Shown one piece after another: positions 25,539-35,391 of a stretch of 64,000 nucleotides of DNA. Both the position numbers and the translations under genes were made by a program. Source of the stretch: Chryseobacterium carnipullorum (GTDB lineage: Bacteria > Bacteroidota > Bacteroidia > Flavobacteriales > Weeksellaceae). A model generated the notes under the pieces. That model saw nothing but the letters and a program-made list of their open reading frames with translations. It did no database searches and was not told the origin of the DNA. Positions within the stretch are counted from its first letter, which is position 1. The number at the start of each line of letters is the position of its first letter. The stretch spans positions 62,001-126,000 of the forward strand of contig NZ_FRCD01000012.1 of NCBI RefSeq assembly GCF_900142785.1. The letters run 5' to 3'.

Positions 25539-26936
25539 ATGAAACCTTTTATTACAGATAACTTTTTACTACACAATAAACAAGCTGAAGAACTGTACTT
25601 CAGATTCGCAGAAAAACAACCGATCATTGATTATCATAATCATTTGATTCCTAAAGATATTGCAGAAGACACGGTTTTTGAAAATATCTCAAAAGTATGG
25701 ATTGCAGGCGACCATTACAAATGGAGAGCGATGCGTACCCTGGGTGTCAGCGAAAAATTCATTACCGGAGATTCTTCAGATAAAGAAAAATTTGAAGCCT
25801 GGGCGAAAACAGTCCCATATACCTTGAGAAACCCATTGTATCACTGGACGCATTTAGAATTAAAAAGATATTTCGGAATTGATGAATTGCTGAATGCAGA
25901 CAATGCATCGGAAATTTACGAGAACATCACCGCTCAGCTTCAGACGCCTGAAAAATCAACAAGAGGATTATTAAAAATGATGAACGTAGAATCTCTCTGT
26001 ACCACGGAAGATCCTACCGATCTGTTGAATTATCATCAGGATTTGGCGAAAAGCGACTTCAGTATCAAAGTAAGCACAGCTTTCCGTCCGGATAAGGCAA
26101 TTTTGATTGAAAATCACAATTTTGCAGATTATATTTCAAAATTAGGCGAGTCCGCTGGTATTGAGATTAATTCTTATCAGACTTTATGTGATGCGTTGCT
26201 TAAAAGAATTGAATATTTCCACGAAAACGGATGCAGGCTTTGCGACCACGGACTGAATAATATTTCTTTCGAGGAAGCAACTGATGCTGAAGTAAACATC
26301 ATTTTCAATGATAAATTATCAGGAAAAGTGATTGCTGAAAAGCAGGTTAATCAGTTCAAAACTGCCATTTTATTATTCTTAGGCGAAACCTACCACAAAT
26401 TCGGCTGGGTTCAGCAGTTCCACCTGGGAGCACTGAGAAATAATAATGAAAGAATGCACCGGATCCTCGGTCCGGATACAGGTTGGGATTCCATTGGTGA
26501 CTTCGTTCAGGCTGAAACCCTGTCCAGATTGTTAAATACATTAGACGGAAAAAACCAATTAACAAAGACCATTTTATATAACTTAAATCCTGCCGATAAC
26601 GAGATTTTTGCGACCATGATCGGGAATTTCAACGATGGCAGCATCAAAGGAAAAGTACAGTTCGGGTCCGGATGGTGGTTCCTGGATCAGAAAGACGGAA
26701 TGATCAAACAAATGAACGCCCTTTCCAATATGGGACTGATCAGTTGTTTTGTAGGAATGCTGACGGATTCAAGAAGTTTCCTTTCGTACCCGAGACATGA
26801 GTATTTCAGAAGAGTATTGTGTAACCTGTTTGGAGAAGAAATGAAAAACGGTGAATTACCTGACGATATCGACCTGATTGGAAAAACAATCTCTGATATC
26901 TGCTATCACAATGCTAAACATTATTTTGATTTTTAA
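25539..26936 (+). CDS. uxaC: Glucuronate/galacturonate isomerase UxaC
   Basis: UxaC isomerises D-galacturonate to D-tagaturonate (and D-glucuronate to D-fructuronate), the first step for saturated uronates. The 465-residue length is normal. Family features are DYHNHLIPKDIAED near 31-44, where the HNH histidines bind the metal in this amidohydrolase-like barrel, KWRAMRTLGV near 65-75, FHLGALRNNN and the C-terminal SCFVGMLTDSRSFLSYPRHEYFRR block. It lies between kduD and kdgK in the same operon, joining the saturated and unsaturated branches. Confidence 0.97.
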   Translation: MKPFITDNFLLHNKQAEELYFRFAEKQPIIDYHNHLIPKDIAEDTVFENISKVWIAGDHYKWRAMRTLGVSEKFITGDSSDKEKFEAWAKTVPYTLRNPLYHWTHLELKRYFGIDELLNADNASEIYENITAQLQTPEKSTRGLLKMMNVESLCTTEDPTDLLNYHQDLAKSDFSIKVSTAFRPDKAILIENHNFADYISKLGESAGIEINSYQTLCDALLKRIEYFHENGCRLCDHGLNNISFEEATDAEVNIIFNDKLSGKVIAEKQVNQFKTAILLFLGETYHKFGWVQQFHLGALRNNNERMHRILGPDTGWDSIGDFVQAETLSRLLNTLDGKNQLTKTILYNLNPADNEIFATMIGNFNDGSIKGKVQFGSGWWFLDQKDGMIKQMNALSNMGLISCFVGMLTDSRSFLSYPRHEYFRRVLCNLFGEEMKNGELPDDIDLIGKTISDICYHNAKHYFDF

Positions 26937-26945
26937 ATAAACAGG

Positions 26946-27953
26946 ATGGGCAATACAATAGTCACATTCGGTGAAGTCATCATGAGGCTTTCACCTCCGG
27001 GAAACAGAGTCATGAAACAAAGCCACGAAATGGAATTCTTCTTCGGCGGAACGGAACTTAATGTTGCTTCTTCATTGGCTACCATGGGCTGTAATGTAAG
27101 ACATATCAGCAGTGTTTCCGATGACTTCGTAGGTGAATCGGCTGTTTCTTTCATTAAAAGTTTTGGAATCGACACCCGTTTCATGACCAAAAACGAACAT
27201 CCTTTAGGTTTATATTTCCTTGAAGCAGGTTCATCAGTTCGGGCAAGCAGAATCGCTTACAACAGATTGAACGGCTCTTTTGCCAACATTCAATCGGACC
27301 AGATAGACTGGAAAAAAGCGCTCGACGGCTGTAAATATTTTCACTGGACAGGGATCAGCCCCGGAATTTCCGAAGCAGCATACGAGACGTTGAAAGAAGG
27401 GTTGAAAACAGCTCAGGAAATGGGAATTCATATCACGACAGATCCCGCATACCGTTCCAATCTGTGGAAATACGGAAAAAATGGAAATGACATTTTAAAA
27501 GAGCTGGTTTCCTACTCAACGCTGTTTATTGGCGGGGTTAATGAGATCAACGAAATTTTAGGAACTCAGTTTTCATCAGATCAACAAGGTTTCATTGAAG
27601 CCTGTCAGGAATTAAAACATCAAATACCTTCCATCCGGAAAGTGTTCGATAAAATCAGAATCGGGATCACTGCAAGTTCTCAGCAAACCCAGGGAAGAGC
27701 TTGGGTTCAGGACCAGTATTTTGAGACTGAGCTTCTGGAAGTAAATCCCGTGATCGACAGAATTGGTACCGGTGATGCTTTTGCCGCAGGTTTGATTTAT
27801 GGTTTAATGAATTTCGATGACGAAAAAGCACTGAAATTCGCCAACGCAGCCTGCGCGATCAAACATACAATTCCCGGAGACATCAACTACTGCAGTGCAG
27901 AAGACATTTTGGAAGTGATGAACGGAAGTTCAGGAGGAAGAATAAAAAGATAA
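26946..27953 (+). CDS. kdgK: 2-dehydro-3-deoxygluconokinase KdgK
   Basis: KdgK phosphorylates KDG to KDPG with ATP. The 335-residue PfkB/ribokinase-type protein starts with VTFGEVIMRLSPPGN, has FGGTELNVASSLATMG near 34-50, and the ATP-binding and catalytic motif DRIGTGDAFAAGLIYG near the C-terminus, with the catalytic aspartate in GTGDAF. Its stop is two bases before the kdgA start, so the two final steps of the pathway are translated together. Confidence 0.95.
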   Translation: MGNTIVTFGEVIMRLSPPGNRVMKQSHEMEFFFGGTELNVASSLATMGCNVRHISSVSDDFVGESAVSFIKSFGIDTRFMTKNEHPLGLYFLEAGSSVRASRIAYNRLNGSFANIQSDQIDWKKALDGCKYFHWTGISPGISEAAYETLKEGLKTAQEMGIHITTDPAYRSNLWKYGKNGNDILKELVSYSTLFIGGVNEINEILGTQFSSDQQGFIEACQELKHQIPSIRKVFDKIRIGITASSQQTQGRAWVQDQYFETELLEVNPVIDRIGTGDAFAAGLIYGLMNFDDEKALKFANAACAIKHTIPGDINYCSAEDILEVMNGSSGGRIKR

Positions 27954-27955
27954 TT

Positions 27956-28633
27956 ATGGCAAGATTTACCCGAATAGAAGTGGCATTAAAAGTAAAAGAA
28001 ACAGGGATTGTTCCTGTATTTTATCACGCTGATGCAGAGATTGGCAAGAACATTTTAAAGGCTTGCTATGACGGCGGTACCCGTGTTTTTGAATTTACGA
28101 ACAGAGGCGATTTTGCGCACGAAGTTTTTGCAGAGCTGGTGAAATATTCAGCACAGGAACTTCCTGAAATGATCCTGGGAGTAGGTTCTGTAGTGGATGC
28201 AGGAACAGCTTCTTTATATATTCAGAATGGAACCAATTTCATCGTTGCTCCGGTATTAAATCCTGAGGTGGCGAAAGTTTGCAACAGAAGAAAAATCTCA
28301 TGGATGCCCGGTTGCGGTTCGGTTTCTGAAATTTCTTACGCAGAAGAGTTGGGTGCTGAAATTGTTAAGATTTTCCCGGCAACACAAGTGGGAGGACCGG
28401 AATTCATCAAAGCTGTAAAAGGTCCGATGCCCTGGTCCAATATCATGCCTACAGGTGGAGTATTGCCAACAAAAGAAAATCTCTCAGAATGGATTTCGGC
28501 AGGAGCTTATTGCGTAGGATTGGGGTCGCAGTTGTTTGTGAAAAATGAAAACGGGGAATATGATTACGAAAAAATTACAGAGACTGTAGCTAATTCAATT
28601 CAAATTATTAAAGAATTAAGATTATCAGTTTAA
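27956..28633 (+). CDS. kdgA: KDPG aldolase KdgA
   Basis: The class I aldolase splits 2-keto-3-deoxy-6-phosphogluconate to pyruvate and glyceraldehyde 3-phosphate. The 225-residue protein has the substrate-binding VFEFTNRG (Glu46), ILGVGSV at 73-79, SWMPGCGS and the Schiff-base lysine Lys138 in EIVKIFPAT, followed by PTGGV. The same enzyme often also handles 4-hydroxy-2-oxoglutarate. It is the last gene of the first catabolic operon; 243 bases without a gene separate it from the transporter. Confidence 0.95.
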   Translation: MARFTRIEVALKVKETGIVPVFYHADAEIGKNILKACYDGGTRVFEFTNRGDFAHEVFAELVKYSAQELPEMILGVGSVVDAGTASLYIQNGTNFIVAPVLNPEVAKVCNRRKISWMPGCGSVSEISYAEELGAEIVKIFPATQVGGPEFIKAVKGPMPWSNIMPTGGVLPTKENLSEWISAGAYCVGLGSQLFVKNENGEYDYEKITETVANSIQIIKELRLSV

Positions 28634-28876
28634 AATAAACGTATTAAACCACTAAGATCTTTGAATGAGTCAAGAGGTATCAAGAAAATCAATTGGATTT
28701 CTAAAGCAAAGGTAACCCGACTATTCTTAACAACTTAACGTTTCAGAAATGGTTTAGTTTTAAATAAAAACGATTTTCACAATTAATAAGTCCTTGCTGA
28801 AAACAGCATGGAAAGGAGCGTTTTTGCTCTCATTTGTTTCAAGAATCAATAAAAATCAATACTATTAAAGATTGAT

Positions 28877-30406
28877 ATGAAAAAAGAAATATTCCCGAAA
28901 CCGAGTACATTCAGATGGACGATATGCTTTCTGCTGTTCATTGCAACGACGATCAATTATATGGATCGACAGGTTTTGTCCCTGACATGGAAAGATTTCA
29001 TTGCGCCGGAATTCCACTGGAACAATAATGATTACGGAAATATCACCGCATTATTTTCTATATTCTATGCGGTAAGTATGCTTTTCGCAGGGAAATTTGT
29101 CGATTGGATGGACACCAAAAAAGGTTTCCTTTGGGCTATTGCTATTTGGTCTGTAGGAGCCGTATTACACGCCTTTTGCGGAATTGCCACTTCTGGCGTT
29201 TTAACCGGAAACTGGATGGTAGGCTTTGCAGAGTCTAAAGAAATAATAGGAAGAGTAGATCATGTAGGCGCCATTATCAGCACAAGTGTAACCCTGTTTA
29301 TCTTTGCCCGTTTCGTACTGGCTGTGGGTGAAGCTGGAAACTTTCCTGCAGCCATCAAAACAACCGCCGAATATTTTCCTAAAAAAGACAGAGCCTTAGC
29401 AACGAGTATTTTCAATGCCGGAGCTACTGTAGGCGCTTTGGCAGCACCGATTACCATTCCTTTTATTGCCAGATCAATGGGCTGGGAATGGGCATTTATC
29501 ATCATCGGAGCCTTAGGGTTTGTATGGATGGGACTTTGGGTATTTTATTACAAAAAACCACACGTACATCATAAGGTAAATGAGCATGAACTAACGTATA
29601 TTCAGCAAGATCAGGATGATCTGCCCAATACAGATGCAAGTGTTCCCGAAAAGAAATTTTCTTTCAGAGAATGCTTTAGCTACAGACAAACCTGGGCTTT
29701 CGCTTTCGGGAAATTCATGACAGACGGAATCTGGTGGTTCTTTTTGTTCTGGACACCCGCCTATTTAAGTTCCGTTTATAAAATGGATTCCACTCAAAGT
29801 GCACTGCCTTTGTTTGTCCTTTACATGATCACTTTACTGTCTATTATCGGCGGCTGGCTTCCAAAATATTTCGTTGAAAAAAGAGGAATGAATGCTTATA
29901 CCGGAAGAATGAAAGCCATGTTGATCTTTGCCTTTTTCCCGTTGCTGGCATTGCTGGCACAGCCTTTAGGTTCCATCACTTACTGGATTCCCGTTCTGAT
30001 CATCGGAATTGCCGGAGCTGCCCATCAGGCCTGGTCGGCCAATATTTTCTCCACTGTAGGCGATATGTTTCCTAAAAAAGCCATTGCTACCATCACTGGA
30101 ATCGGCGGTATGGCAGGAGGAATCGGATCGTTTTTAATCAACAAATCTTCAGGAGTATTATTCGATCATGCGCATAAAGCATGGAGCACCGTTGACGGAA
30201 TTCCTTTACTGGAAAAATATCCGCAATACGTCAACGAACGATTACCGGAAGGTTTTTTCGAACAGCTGGAGAAGTCCGGAGCTGTAGTTTCAGACGGAAT
30301 CGATAAAGGATATATGATCATTTTTTCAGTGTGTGCTGTTGCTTACCTCATTGCATGGAGCGTCATGAAAGCATTGGTTCCCCAATATAAAGTGATCAGT
30401 AAATAA
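28877..30406 (+). CDS. exuT: MFS hexuronate transporter, ExuT-like
   Basis: The 509-residue inner-membrane protein belongs to the anion:cation symporter branch of the major facilitator superfamily, which includes galacturonate/glucuronate carriers. It opens with RWTICFLLFIATTINYMDRQVLS and has the branch signature VGEAGNFPAAIKTTAEYFPKK followed by RALATSIFNAGATVGA. Around 12 membrane segments are apparent, and an insert of roughly 30 residues between the third and fourth segments makes it longer than the E. coli protein. Position between kdgA and uxaB supports hexuronate import, which implies that free galacturonate reaches the periplasm. Confidence 0.9.
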   Translation: MKKEIFPKPSTFRWTICFLLFIATTINYMDRQVLSLTWKDFIAPEFHWNNNDYGNITALFSIFYAVSMLFAGKFVDWMDTKKGFLWAIAIWSVGAVLHAFCGIATSGVLTGNWMVGFAESKEIIGRVDHVGAIISTSVTLFIFARFVLAVGEAGNFPAAIKTTAEYFPKKDRALATSIFNAGATVGALAAPITIPFIARSMGWEWAFIIIGALGFVWMGLWVFYYKKPHVHHKVNEHELTYIQQDQDDLPNTDASVPEKKFSFRECFSYRQTWAFAFGKFMTDGIWWFFLFWTPAYLSSVYKMDSTQSALPLFVLYMITLLSIIGGWLPKYFVEKRGMNAYTGRMKAMLIFAFFPLLALLAQPLGSITYWIPVLIIGIAGAAHQAWSANIFSTVGDMFPKKAIATITGIGGMAGGIGSFLINKSSGVLFDHAHKAWSTVDGIPLLEKYPQYVNERLPEGFFEQLEKSGAVVSDGIDKGYMIIFSVCAVAYLIAWSVMKALVPQYKVISK

Positions 30407-30552
30407 GAATAGATTCTATACTCCCATTGCTGAGTGAAATCGAAGATTCGACGAAATCAAACGCCCTTGTGAAGGTAAAATAGAACAGAAAACTATTTAA
30501 AACCTTAGCAAAACTGGTGTTTAAAACAAAAAAGCATATTCAAATTAGAAGA

Positions 30553-32016
30553 ATGGAAAATCAGATAAAACATCAATTAAGCCGTAAGCAAAACGGTTCT
30601 CAGGAAAAACTTCCCATTAAAATCGTACAGTTTGGAGGGGGGAATTTCATGAGAGGATTCACAGATTATGTGATTGATCAATTAAATAAAAAAGCAGGAT
30701 TTAATGCAGGAATTGTCAATGTTCAGCCTACTCAGGGCGGTTCGGTTCATAAGCTTGAAGAGCAGGATAATTTATACACGCTTTTCTCAAGAGGCATTAA
30801 GAAAGGAGAAATCATTGATACCAAACAGGTGATTTCAGCCATTCAGAAATCTGTTAATCCTTATACCCATTATGATGAATTCCTGGCGTTGGCAAAAGAA
30901 GAGGAACTGGAATTTATCTTCTCCAATACAACAGAAACCGGGATTGCTTACGATGAATCAGAAAATAATTATGCTGGTCCACACAAAAACTTCCCTGCGA
31001 AAGTTGCCGTTTTACTCCATGAAAGATTTAAACATTTCAAGGGAGCAGAAGATAAGGGCTTGAGAATTATTCCTTGTGAACTGATCGAAGATAATGCGCT
31101 GGCTTTAAAAGAAATCATTTTAAAATATGCAAAGCTTTGGAATCTGGAAGAGGGTTTTGTACAATGGATAGAACAGAATAATTACTTTCACAATACTCTG
31201 GTAGACAGGATCGTTCCGGGGTATCCGAAAGATGAGGCAGAAACCTACGAAGACCAACTGGATTACGAGGACCGGATGATGGTTGTTTCTGAAGTTTTCC
31301 TGCTTTGGGTAATTCAGGAGGCCGGGAATTTAAAAGCAAGAATTCCATTTGATCAGATCAATGAACAGATTTTAGTAGTGGATGACATTCAGCCTTACCG
31401 ATTGAGAAAAGTGAGAATTCTGAACGGAGGTCACACATTGATGCTGGCTCCGGCTATTTTATCAGGAAAAGAAACCGTCAAAGAATCTGTTGATGACCCG
31501 TTTATCGGTCAGTTTTTAAGGGATACGATTTTCAATGAGGTCAATCCTACATTAGGTTTAGACGAAAGCGAACTAAAAGACTTTGCAGATGAGGTTTTCG
31601 ACCGGTTCAGAAATCCTTTTATCAAACATTATCAGGCAAGTATTGCTTTATATTTTGTTTCTAAATTTAAAGTAAGAATTCTTCCAAGCTTGCTTGGGTA
31701 TGTTGATATTAATCAAAAACTCCCGCTTAATTTAACCTTCTCATTGGCAAGTTTAATCAGATTCTATCAGGGAAGTTTGGGTGAAAAACCGTTACCCTTA
31801 AATGATGAAGAGTCCGTTGTCAACAGATTCAGAGAGATCTGGGAAAACGAAGATCATGAGCAAGTGGCAGCATTGGCTTTACGCGAAACGGCTTTCTGGG
31901 ACACCGACCTTACTCAGGTCGATGGTTTGACCTCTGCAGTGGCAAAAGCACTGTGGGAAATTGATCACCATGATATGGAAACAGCCTATCAAAATTTTAT
32001 CCAATTCAATTCTTAA
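30553..32016 (+). CDS. uxaB: Tagaturonate reductase UxaB
   Basis: UxaB reduces D-tagaturonate to D-altronate with NADH, the second step from galacturonate. I take the ATG at 30553 (MENQIKHQL), giving 487 residues, in preference to a GTG at 30517 that adds 12 residues. The mannitol-dehydrogenase-like family features are IVQFGGGNFMRGFTDYVID near the N-terminus (nucleotide binding), FIFSNTTETGI, CELIEDN, VPGYPKDE, RKVRILNGGHTLM with the catalytic lysine region, and FRNPFIKHY. Seven bases separate it from uxaA. Confidence 0.95.
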   Translation: MENQIKHQLSRKQNGSQEKLPIKIVQFGGGNFMRGFTDYVIDQLNKKAGFNAGIVNVQPTQGGSVHKLEEQDNLYTLFSRGIKKGEIIDTKQVISAIQKSVNPYTHYDEFLALAKEEELEFIFSNTTETGIAYDESENNYAGPHKNFPAKVAVLLHERFKHFKGAEDKGLRIIPCELIEDNALALKEIILKYAKLWNLEEGFVQWIEQNNYFHNTLVDRIVPGYPKDEAETYEDQLDYEDRMMVVSEVFLLWVIQEAGNLKARIPFDQINEQILVVDDIQPYRLRKVRILNGGHTLMLAPAILSGKETVKESVDDPFIGQFLRDTIFNEVNPTLGLDESELKDFADEVFDRFRNPFIKHYQASIALYFVSKFKVRILPSLLGYVDINQKLPLNLTFSLASLIRFYQGSLGEKPLPLNDEESVVNRFREIWENEDHEQVAALALRETAFWDTDLTQVDGLTSAVAKALWEIDHHDMETAYQNFIQFNS

Positions 32017-32022
32017 GAAATC

Positions 32023-33636
32023 ATGCAAAAGAAAGTACTGAAAGTAAATCCCAAAGATAATGTAGCAGTAGCATTGGTAGATCTGATGCAGGGGGAAACG
32101 GTTACTTTAGGTGATCTTACTTATGATATTATAAAAGACACGAAGGCAAAACATAAATTCGTGACTGAAGACCTTGCTGTTGGTGATTCCATCATCATGT
32201 ACGGCGTTTTAGTTGGAAAAGCAAGTCAGCCGATCCAAAAAGGAGAGGTGATCACCACAGAAAATGTTAAGCACCAAAGTGCAAAAGTAGAAGGAAAAAC
32301 AGAAACAACTTCCTGGACCGCTCCGAATGTGGACCAATGGAAAGACAAAACGTTCATGGGATATCACCGTGAGGACGGACAGGTGGGAACAGAAAATGTC
32401 TGGCTCTTTTTTCCTTTGGTTTTTTGTGAAAACAGAAATGTTGAGATTTTAAAAGATGTTTTTGAAAAAGAACTGCTCTTTGAAAAAGTAACAAAACATC
32501 AGCTATTATTAAGATCACTCATCAATAATTCTGAAACAGAAACAGTTGTTGAAGAAGATCAGAATTCCCGGGTTTTTAAAAATATTGATGTAAAATTTAT
32601 TACCCATCAGGGCGGTTGTGGCGGAATTCGTCAGGATGCAGAAGCATTGGGCAGATTGTTGGCAGGATATGTTAATAATCCGAATGTAGCTGGTGCAACG
32701 GTTTTGAGCTTGGGTTGTCAGAATTTGCAGGTTCAGATTTTTACAGATGCGTTAGAAAAAATCAGTCCAAACAATAAAAAGCCCATCATCGTTTACGAGC
32801 AGCAAAAGTCCGGGACAGTAGATGAAATGCTGAACGGAATTATCAAAGATTCTTATGAAGCCATTAAACAAGCTAATGAAATCGAAAGAAAACCTGCCTC
32901 TGTTTCAAAACTGGTGTTAGGATTGGAGTGTGGCGGTTCAGACGGTTTTTCAGGAATTTCTGCCAATCCGGTTCTAGGACAATTGTCAGATTTGATGGCT
33001 GGAATCGGAGGAGCAACCATTCTCTCAGAATTTCCGGAATTATGTGGAGTAGAGCAGGAACTGGTCAATCGTTGTGTGAATGAAGCTGATGCCGAAAGAT
33101 TTTTACAGCTCATGAAAGATTTTGAAAAATCAGTTGTGGCAGCGGGATCAGGCTTTGATATGAATCCCTCACCGGGAAATATTAAAGACGGACTGATCAC
33201 CGATGCGATGAAATCTGCCGGAGCAGCTAAAAAAGGAGGTTCGTCACCCATTAATGATGTTCTTGATTTTACAGAATACATCAAAGAACCAGGTTTGAAT
33301 CTCCTGTGTACGCCCGGAAATGACGTAGAATGCACGACAGCTTTGGTGGGTTCAGGTTCCAACATTGTTTTATTTACGACAGGTTTGGGAACGCCAACCG
33401 GAAACCCGGTAGTTCCTGTGGTGAAAATATCATCCAATACCATTCTGGCAGAGAGAATGCCCGATATCATCGATTTCAATACAGGTGACGTTATTACCGG
33501 AGAAAAAACAATTGATGAAAAAGCGGAAGAACTGTTAGAGTTTATTATCGAAGTGGCCAGCGGAAACATAAAAACAAAAGCGGCCATTTTAAATCAGAAT
33601 GATTTTATTCCCTGGAGACGGGGCGTATCTTTATAA
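32023..33636 (+). CDS. uxaA: Altronate dehydratase UxaA
   Basis: UxaA dehydrates D-altronate to KDG, completing the galacturonate branch. The 537-residue protein has the N-terminal SAF-type domain (about 1-95), then the dehydratase body with MGYHREDGQVGTENVW, THQGGCGGIRQDAEALGRLLAGY, LSLGCQNLQ, LGLECGGSDGFSGISANPVLG and the late LLCTPGNDVECTTALVGSG block, including the cysteines expected to hold an iron site. The length equals that of the fused single-chain enzyme. It is followed by a strong terminator, so the uxaB-uxaA unit ends here. Confidence 0.96.
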   Translation: MQKKVLKVNPKDNVAVALVDLMQGETVTLGDLTYDIIKDTKAKHKFVTEDLAVGDSIIMYGVLVGKASQPIQKGEVITTENVKHQSAKVEGKTETTSWTAPNVDQWKDKTFMGYHREDGQVGTENVWLFFPLVFCENRNVEILKDVFEKELLFEKVTKHQLLLRSLINNSETETVVEEDQNSRVFKNIDVKFITHQGGCGGIRQDAEALGRLLAGYVNNPNVAGATVLSLGCQNLQVQIFTDALEKISPNNKKPIIVYEQQKSGTVDEMLNGIIKDSYEAIKQANEIERKPASVSKLVLGLECGGSDGFSGISANPVLGQLSDLMAGIGGATILSEFPELCGVEQELVNRCVNEADAERFLQLMKDFEKSVVAAGSGFDMNPSPGNIKDGLITDAMKSAGAAKKGGSSPINDVLDFTEYIKEPGLNLLCTPGNDVECTTALVGSGSNIVLFTTGLGTPTGNPVVPVVKISSNTILAERMPDIIDFNTGDVITGEKTIDEKAEELLEFIIEVASGNIKTKAAILNQNDFIPWRRGVSL

Positions 33637-33658
33637 TTTCTATTAAATAATTAGGGTT

Positions 33659-33692
33659 GAAAATGCTTTCTACGTTGGTAGGAGGCATTTTC
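33659..33692 (+). terminator. Rho-independent terminator after uxaA
   Basis: A 15-base-pair stem (33659-33673 with 33678-33692, including two G-U pairs) with loop GTTG is followed by a T-rich tail. It ends the uxaBA transcript 22 bases after the uxaA stop. Confidence 0.92.
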
Positions 33693-33711
33693 TTTTATTT
33701 TTAAACACCAA

Positions 33712-33790
33712 TAGCACGAATGTTTTCACGAATAAACACGAAGCTTATACCTTTAGGAATGGACTTTAGTTCCTTTAGTAAAAGATAAAT
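33712..33790. repeat. CACGAA-type intergenic repeat sequence
   Basis: Three spaced CACGAA words (starting 33715, 33727 and 33737) are followed by a TTTAGGAATGGACTTTAGTTCC stretch with internal dyad symmetry. Sequences of this look are common between genes in flavobacteria. It is non-coding and lies between the convergent uxaA and LacI genes. Confidence 0.4.
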
Positions 33791-33911
33791 TCACCATTGA
33801 CTTTAACCCAAAACAAAATAAAAAGATCAGAGTTTAGACTCTTTCAGGGATGATAAATAGAGTTTTATCACGTATTTGTCTCGGCGAATCTTTTTTCAGG
33901 ACAAAAGAAAT

Positions 33912-34940
33912 CTATTTCCTCTTAGAAGATTTCCTGATATAGATCTGCGGTGCTAACACCACTTTTTTCTCAATAGAAACCCCGGAACCATTTTCCTTTA
34001 CACTTTCAATAAAAACCCGTCCCGCCATATTTCCCATGATCACCGGAGTCTGATCTACAGAACTGATCGGAAGTTCCATGAATTGCGTAAAAGGTTCATT
34101 AGAAAAACCAATCACAGCCACTTCCTGCGGAATTTTTACCCCACGTTTTTTCAGTTCCTGGCAGGCTCCAAGAGCAGCAAAGTCACTGGCAGAAAAGATG
34201 GCATCCGGAACTGATTTTTTATCCCAGAGTTTTTTGATCGCTTCAATTCCGGATTCAATGGAACTGCCTGTAAAGGTTATGTTTTCCTCTTTTACCTGAA
34301 AATTGTGATCCACTAAAGCTTGCTTATAACCGTTAAGACGATTCTGATAGATCTCAAGGTTAAGATCGCCCGCAAAATGACAGATGTTTTTATAACCTTC
34401 TTTGATCAGGTGCTCTGTTGCCATATACCCGGCGCGGTAGTCATCGATCGTTACCGTACTGATTCCCGGAATGTCCTTTTTACGGTCAAAAAAGATAATC
34501 GGTGTATTGCTTGTCTCTAAAATGTTTTTAATATGTTCTGTATCAACAGTCGTTTTGGAAACCGACATGAAAATCCCATCTACCTGAGCATTCAGCAATG
34601 TACTCAGCTGTCTTTTTTCAATAGTGACATCTTCATGACTCTGGCAAATGATGACATGATAACCATGAGGAGACAGTTCTTCCTCAATGCCACGGATCAC
34701 CGATGAAAAGAAATTGGTATTGATATAAGGAACGATAATGCCTACGTTTTTTGTTTCCCCGCTTTTCAAGGCTTTAGCCAGATTGTTTTGCTTATAGTTC
34801 ATTTCCTTGGCCGTTTTCCGGACCAGATCTTTTGTGGCTTCGCTTATTCTTGGGTTGTCATTCAATGCCCGGGAAACAGTAGCTACACTTACATTGAGCT
34901 TCTTTGAAATGTCGTATATCGTGGCATTTTTTTTATTCAT
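33912..34940 (-). CDS. LacI-family transcriptional regulator, presumed pectin regulon repressor
   Basis: I place the start at 34940 (MNKKNATIYDISKK), giving 342 residues; the frame is open to 34985 but that leader is not typical. The N-terminal helix-turn-helix is ATIYDISKKLNVSVATVSRALND (about 6-28) with the hinge helix NNLAKALKSGETK, followed by the periplasmic-binding-type sensor with NVGIIVPYINTNFFSSVIRGIEEEL, FFDRKKDIPGISTVTIDD and AVIGFSNEPFTQFMELPISSVDQ. It is convergent to uxaA and is the only regulator adjacent to the pectin genes; no hybrid two-component or sigma/anti-sigma regulator is present. Its likely sites are the GCAATCGATTGC palindromes. The inducer is probably KDG or a uronate, which is inference. 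Confidence 0.93.
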   Translation of the reverse strand: MNKKNATIYDISKKLNVSVATVSRALNDNPRISEATKDLVRKTAKEMNYKQNNLAKALKSGETKNVGIIVPYINTNFFSSVIRGIEEELSPHGYHVIICQSHEDVTIEKRQLSTLLNAQVDGIFMSVSKTTVDTEHIKNILETSNTPIIFFDRKKDIPGISTVTIDDYRAGYMATEHLIKEGYKNICHFAGDLNLEIYQNRLNGYKQALVDHNFQVKEENITFTGSSIESGIEAIKKLWDKKSVPDAIFSASDFAALGACQELKKRGVKIPQEVAVIGFSNEPFTQFMELPISSVDQTPVIMGNMAGRVFIESVKENGSGVSIEKKVVLAPQIYIRKSSKRK

Positions 34941-35305
34941 ACGTCGTTTATAAACTGTTTTTTGATAAGACGTAAATTTAATCAAATTAAAGGGATCCCA
35001 CGACTTTTATGGTAGAAAATCAATCATCATTGCTGCGTATATGTTCACTGAGAATATTTTTTTTAAAATTAATCATCTCATCACTTAAAAAACATGACAT
35101 TGGCTTTTTATCGGACTGCATCCAAAAGTTTACACAAAATTAAACAATCTTATTATGGGGAAAACTTATTGTACAATACTTTTCGCTTTTAAGTTAAGTC
35201 TTATTCTATCGAGGGTGTAATACTGAATAAACAGTTGTTCATATGTGCGGTTAAAAACCAAAAAATCCCTCCTGATCATCCTATTGAAATGATAAGAACA
35301 ATTCC

Positions 35306-35356
35306 CCTCCCGTGGAGGGGTGGCGAAAATTCAAAGAATTTTTGACGGGGTGGTTC
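35306..35356. repeat. CCCCTCCCGTGGAGGGG hairpin repeat element
   Basis: CCCCTCC and GGAGGGG form a short GC-rich stem in otherwise AT-rich DNA, followed by a GGCGAAAATTCAAAGAATTTTTGACGGGG segment that itself contains the dyad AAATTC/GAATTT. This composite resembles a family of dispersed elements in flavobacterial genomes; only one copy is in this window. Confidence 0.45.
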
Positions 35357-35361
35357 ACAAA

Positions 35362-35391
35362 AAAGGCTATTCCTTTGTTGGGATAGCCTTT
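35362..35391 (-). terminator. Rho-independent terminator after DUF4249 gene
   Basis: A stem of about 12 pairs with one mismatch (AAAGGCTAT... with ATAGCCTTT) is followed on the minus strand by a run of T. It closes the TonB-receptor/DUF4249 transcript. Confidence 0.85.

Noticed and set aside
32853..33587. Minus-strand open frame of 244 codons opposite uxaA
   Set aside because: It lies wholly within uxaA, whose family match is complete, and its product is Ser/Pro-rich with no domain: a shadow frame.
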